Origin: Pseudomonadota bacterium | GTDB taxonomy: Bacteria; Pseudomonadota; Alphaproteobacteria; Rhizobiales; Beijerinckiaceae | Direction of reading: 5' to 3' | DNA length: 8,816 nucleotides | NCBI GenBank assembly: GCA_023452965.1 | Contig: JAEXUU010000481.1 | Coordinates: forward strand, 1-8,816 | Shown here: piece by piece, positions 6,510-8,816 of the stretch | Layout: each line of letters starts with the position of its first letter | How positions within the stretch are numbered: position 1 is the stretch's first letter | Made by a program: the position numbers and the translations under genes | The notes under the pieces: model-generated | What the model saw: only the letters and a program-made list of their open reading frames with translations | Told to the model about the DNA's origin: nothing | Database searches by the model: none

Positions 6510-6541
6510 CAGCGGGCAATGCCGCGCCTCGACGCCCGGCA
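6494..6541 (-). terminator. Strong hairpin between the dehydratase and the dehydrogenase genes
   Basis: TGCCGGGCGTCG (6494-6505) and CGACGCCCGGCA (6530-6541) are perfect 12-base reverse complements around a 24-base loop that itself holds a short GCGG/CCGC pair. It begins seven bases after the dehydratase stop codon on the minus strand, so it probably closes or attenuates that transcript. No U-run follows, so it may act by stabilising the 3' end or by a factor-dependent route. Confidence 0.55.
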
Positions 6542-6548
6542 GCAGCTC

Positions 6549-8279
6549 TCAGTGAATTTCCGGCTCCGCCACCTTGGCCGTGCCGGTGAGGTAGTCGAAA
6601 TCGCAGCCCTTGTCGGCCTGCTGGATGTGGGCGGCCGACATCTTGCCATAGCCGCGGGCATAGTCGCGGTCGGGCGGCGTCCAGCTCTTCAGGCGCTCGG
6701 CGATCTCCTCGGGCGTGAGATCGACCGAGATGCTGCGGGCCTCGACATCGACGCTGATGATGTCGCCGGTCTTCACCGCCGCGAGCGGGCCCTTGATATA
6801 GGCCTCCGGCGCGATGTGCAGGACGCAGGCGCCGTAGCTGGTGCCGGACATGCGGGCATCCGAAAGCCTGAGCATGTCGCGCACGCCCTGCTTCAGCAGC
6901 TTCTTCGGGATCGGCAGCATGCCCCATTCCGGCATGCCGGGTCCGCCGACGGGCCCGCAATTCTTCAGCACCATGATGTGCTCGGCGGTGACGTCGAGAT
7001 TCTCGTCGTTCACCGCCCGCATCATCGCGTCATAGTCCTCGAAGACCAGCGCCGGGCCGGAGTGCTTCAAGAGGCGCGGCTCGGCGGCGGAAGGCTTGAT
7101 GACGCAGCCATCGGGGGCGAGGTTGCCCTTGAGCACGGCGAGCCCGTTGGCGGTCGACACCGCCTTGTCGAGCGGGCGGATGACGTTGTCGTCATAGACC
7201 TGGGCGAGGGCGATCGTCTCCGAAATCGGCTTGCCGGTGACGGTCATCGCGTCGGTGTGGAGCTTGCTCTCGAGCTGCTTCAGCAGGGCCGGGAGCCCGC
7301 CGGCATAGAAGAAATCCTCCATCAGGAACTCGCCGGAAGGCCGCAGATTGGCGATCACCGGCACCTTGCGCGAGAATTCGTCGAAATCGTCGGGGGTGAG
7401 CGGCACACCGGCGCGGCCGGCCATGGCGACGAGATGGATGATCGCATTGGTCGAGCCGGCGACCGCCATGTGGACGGTGAGCGCGTTCTCGAAGCTCTTG
7501 CGCGTCAGGATGCGGTCCGGCGTCAGGTCTTCCCAGACCATCTCGACGATGCGCTTGCCGGCAGCCGCCGCCATGCGCGGATGGGCGGCGTCTGCGGCGG
7601 GGATGGCGGAGGCGCCGGGGAGGGTGAGGCCCAGCACCTCGGCATGGCTCATCATCGTCGCGGCCGTGCCCATCACCATACAGGTTCCGTGCGAGCGGGC
7701 GATGCCGCTCTCCATGTCGCGCCATTGCTCGTCGGAGATGTTGCCGGCCTCCTTCTCGGCCCAGTACTTCCAGACATCTGCGCCGGAACCCAGTACCTTG
7801 CCGGCCCAGTTGCCGCGCAGCATCGGCCCGGCCGGCACGAAGATGAAGGGCAGGCCGGCGCTGCAGGCGCCCATGATCAGGGCCGGGGTCGACTTGTCGC
7901 AACCGCCAAGCAGCACCGCACCGTCGAGTGGATGGGACCTGATCGACTCTTCCGCCTCCATCGCCAGGAAGTTGCGATAGAGCATGGAGGTCGGCTTCTG
8001 GTATTGCTCCGAGGCCGACATCACGGGGATCTCGACCGGGAAGCCGCCGGCCGCCCAGACCGCGCGCTTCACCGCCTCGGCACGGTCGCGCAGATGAGTG
8101 TGGCAGGGGTTGATCTCGGACCAGGTATTGAGGATGCCGATCACCGGCTTGCCCATGAACTCGTCATGGTTGAGGCCCATCTGCAGGGCCCGCGAGCGAT
8201 GCCCGAAGGAGCGCAGATCGCTCGCCCCGAACCAGCGCTTCGAGCGCAGCGTGTCGGGCGTCTTGCGGGGATGGGACAT
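6549..8279 (-). CDS. IlvD/Edd-family sugar-acid dehydratase, L-arabonate dehydratase type
   Basis: This 576-residue protein matches the length of IlvD/Edd-family Fe-S dehydratases and, by its N-terminus and motifs, the pentonate branch (L-arabonate dehydratase, EC 4.2.1.25). It would remove water from an aldonic acid to give the 2-keto-3-deoxy acid in the cytoplasm. The three cluster cysteines are C59 (NPCHTHL), C127 (GGCDKSTPA) and C200 (HGTCMVMGTA), the spacing expected for a [2Fe-2S] enzyme. K129 is the expected carbamylated metal-ligand lysine, and the active-site serine region is ARMSGTSYGAC (475-485). Other family blocks: RSRALQMGL (28-36), PAGPMLRGNW (149-158), AVAGSTNAIIHL (272-283) and KNCGPVGGPGMPEWG (439-453). 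ATG 8279 has GAGGAA at a good distance upstream. A DHDPS-family gene precedes it on the same strand, which supports consecutive dehydrations. Substrate (L-arabonate, D-xylonate or another pentonate) is inference; acetohydroxyacid synthesis (IlvD proper) is less likely. Confidence 0.93.
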   Translation of the reverse strand: MSHPRKTPDTLRSKRWFGASDLRSFGHRSRALQMGLNHDEFMGKPVIGILNTWSEINPCHTHLRDRAEAVKRAVWAAGGFPVEIPVMSASEQYQKPTSMLYRNFLAMEAEESIRSHPLDGAVLLGGCDKSTPALIMGACSAGLPFIFVPAGPMLRGNWAGKVLGSGADVWKYWAEKEAGNISDEQWRDMESGIARSHGTCMVMGTAATMMSHAEVLGLTLPGASAIPAADAAHPRMAAAAGKRIVEMVWEDLTPDRILTRKSFENALTVHMAVAGSTNAIIHLVAMAGRAGVPLTPDDFDEFSRKVPVIANLRPSGEFLMEDFFYAGGLPALLKQLESKLHTDAMTVTGKPISETIALAQVYDDNVIRPLDKAVSTANGLAVLKGNLAPDGCVIKPSAAEPRLLKHSGPALVFEDYDAMMRAVNDENLDVTAEHIMVLKNCGPVGGPGMPEWGMLPIPKKLLKQGVRDMLRLSDARMSGTSYGACVLHIAPEAYIKGPLAAVKTGDIISVDVEARSISVDLTPEEIAERLKSWTPPDRDYARGYGKMSAAHIQQADKGCDFDYLTGTAKVAEPEIH

Positions 8280-8319
8280 CGGCGTTTCCTCGGTGTGTTC
8301 TTTTGCAATTCAACAACTT

Positions 8320-8445
8320 GTCATTCCGGGGCGGCCCGCAGGGTCGAACCCGGAACCCACGACTGGGTGAAACGACTTTCACTAGACGAGGGGCTCACCT
8401 GGTCGTGGGTTCCGGGTTCATCGCTGCGCGAGGCCCCGGAATGAC
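8320..8445. repeat. Large imperfect palindromic repeat between two pathway genes
   Basis: The left arm (8320-8363) and right arm (8402-8445) are 44 bases each and match as reverse complements at 38 of 44 positions. Seventeen bases at the inner end (AACCCGGAACCCACGAC) and thirteen at the outer end (GTCATTCCGGGGC) are perfect. The pairing continues inward with GGTGA/TCACC, and the loop holds a small perfect hairpin GTGAAA-CGAC-TTTCAC (8367-8382). This is the style of dispersed palindromes in Hyphomicrobiales genomes, often mis-annotated as short proteins containing CHSGAS or EPGTHD. It lies in the 171-base gap between the DHDPS-family gene and the dehydratase, so it would form a large RNA hairpin inside a shared transcript. 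Confidence 0.85.
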
Positions 8446-8450
8446 AGGGG

Positions 8451-8816
8451 TTATTCCGCCGCCGCCCGCTGGCCGCCCCAGCTCGAAACGATCGCCCGCA
8501 GCTCGGCGCGCTCGCTCTCGTTGAGCTCCGGGAGGCCGGGCAGCCGCACCGGGCCGACATTCGTGCCGAGCAGGCCGAGCGCTTCCTTGACCACGGTGAC
8601 GTTGGCGCCGTTGCCGTATTTCGTCCTGAGCTTCTCGAAGCCGGCAATGGCGTCGACCTCGCGGCGCGCGGTGCCGTAGTCGCCGGCCTCCAGCGCCCGC
8701 CAGACCGCCAGCGAGCGCTCGGGAGCGACATTGATCAGCCCGGAGGTGAAGCCGCGCGCGCCGAGCGCGTAGAAGGGCGCGGCCCAGCCCTCGGCGAGGC
8801 CGCAGATCCAGTTGGC
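8451..8816 (-). CDS. Dihydrodipicolinate-synthase-family lyase/dehydratase (C-terminal part)
   Basis: The gene runs off the right edge; only its last 121 residues are present, ending at TAA 8453-8451. They contain [20 protein letters not shown] (16-35 of the fragment), the typical sheet-loop of DHDPS-family barrels, then [19 protein letters not shown] (62-80) and [19 protein letters not shown] (88-106), the helical C-terminal region of this family. The Schiff-base lysine and catalytic tyrosine lie outside the window. Family members include DapA, 2-keto-3-deoxy-sugar-acid aldolases, 5-dehydro-4-deoxyglucarate dehydratase and L-2-keto-3-deoxyarabonate dehydratase. Because a pentonate dehydratase follows it on the same strand, the last of these (making 2-oxoglutarate semialdehyde) is the favoured guess, but an aldolase is possible. 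Confidence 0.85.
   Translation of the reverse strand, partial: ANWICGLAEGWAAPFYALGARGFTSGLINVAPERSLAVWRALEAGDYGTARREVDAIAGFEKLRTKYGNGANVTVVKEALGLLGTNVGPVRLPGLPELNESERAELRAIVSSWGGQRAAAE

Noticed and set aside
6519..8444. 641-codon plus-strand frame across the sugar-acid dehydratase
   Set aside because: It is antisense shadow of a well-supported IlvD/Edd gene, and its C-terminal end reads through the palindromic repeat.
8321..8731. 136-codon minus-strand frame containing CHSGASRSDEPGTHD
   Set aside because: Its C-terminal third is the translated palindromic repeat, and the rest is out of frame with the DHDPS-family gene. It is a typical spurious protein.
1..8816. Whole prophage, transposon or CRISPR array
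   Set aside because: Apart from the tail-fibre-like gene there is no integrase, transposase, terminase, capsid gene, direct-repeat array or attachment-site pair visible.

Overview
The window is GC-rich, densely packed bacterial chromosome with long antisense shadow frames. This fits an alphaproteobacterium. The repeat styles and gene types suggest Hyphomicrobiales (a Bosea-, Methylobacterium- or Bradyrhizobium-like genome), but that placement is inference without a database search. There are seven complete genes and two edge fragments. I see no tRNA, rRNA, CRISPR array, insertion sequence or integrase. No gene-free stretch exceeds about 175 bases.

Layout. Bases 1-52 look like the 3' tail of an upstream gene. 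A short-chain dehydrogenase follows on the plus strand (90-866), then an imperfect palindromic repeat (876-965). Next is a tight plus-strand trio: an SxtJ-like membrane protein (1027-1482), a 49-residue DUF5989-like membrane peptide (1496-1645) and a NodU/CmcH/SxtI-type O-carbamoyltransferase (1657-3489). A hairpin then leads to a DUF2793 tail-fibre-like protein (3595-4998). Facing these on the minus strand are a WbpA-type nucleotide-sugar dehydrogenase (5088-6428), a strong hairpin (6494-6541), an IlvD/Edd dehydratase of the L-arabonate dehydratase type (6549-8279), a second and larger palindrome (8320-8445), and the 3' part of a dihydrodipicolinate-synthase-family gene (8451 to the window end).

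How the genes may work together. The minus-strand pair at the right (DHDPS family, then sugar-acid dehydratase) looks like the two consecutive dehydration steps of a non-phosphorylative sugar-acid pathway, for example L-arabonate to L-2-keto-3-deoxyarabonate to 2-oxoglutarate semialdehyde. The dehydrogenase at the left could oxidise a sugar or polyol in a related route. Between these catabolic genes lie the carbamoyltransferase trio, the nucleotide-sugar dehydrogenase and a phage-like adhesin or tail protein. That middle block suggests cell-surface glycan modification and recognition. The most interesting element is the conserved-looking SxtJ/DUF5989/carbamoyltransferase unit, known from the saxitoxin cluster but here with no toxin genes. 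It may be a general membrane-associated carbamoylation module.
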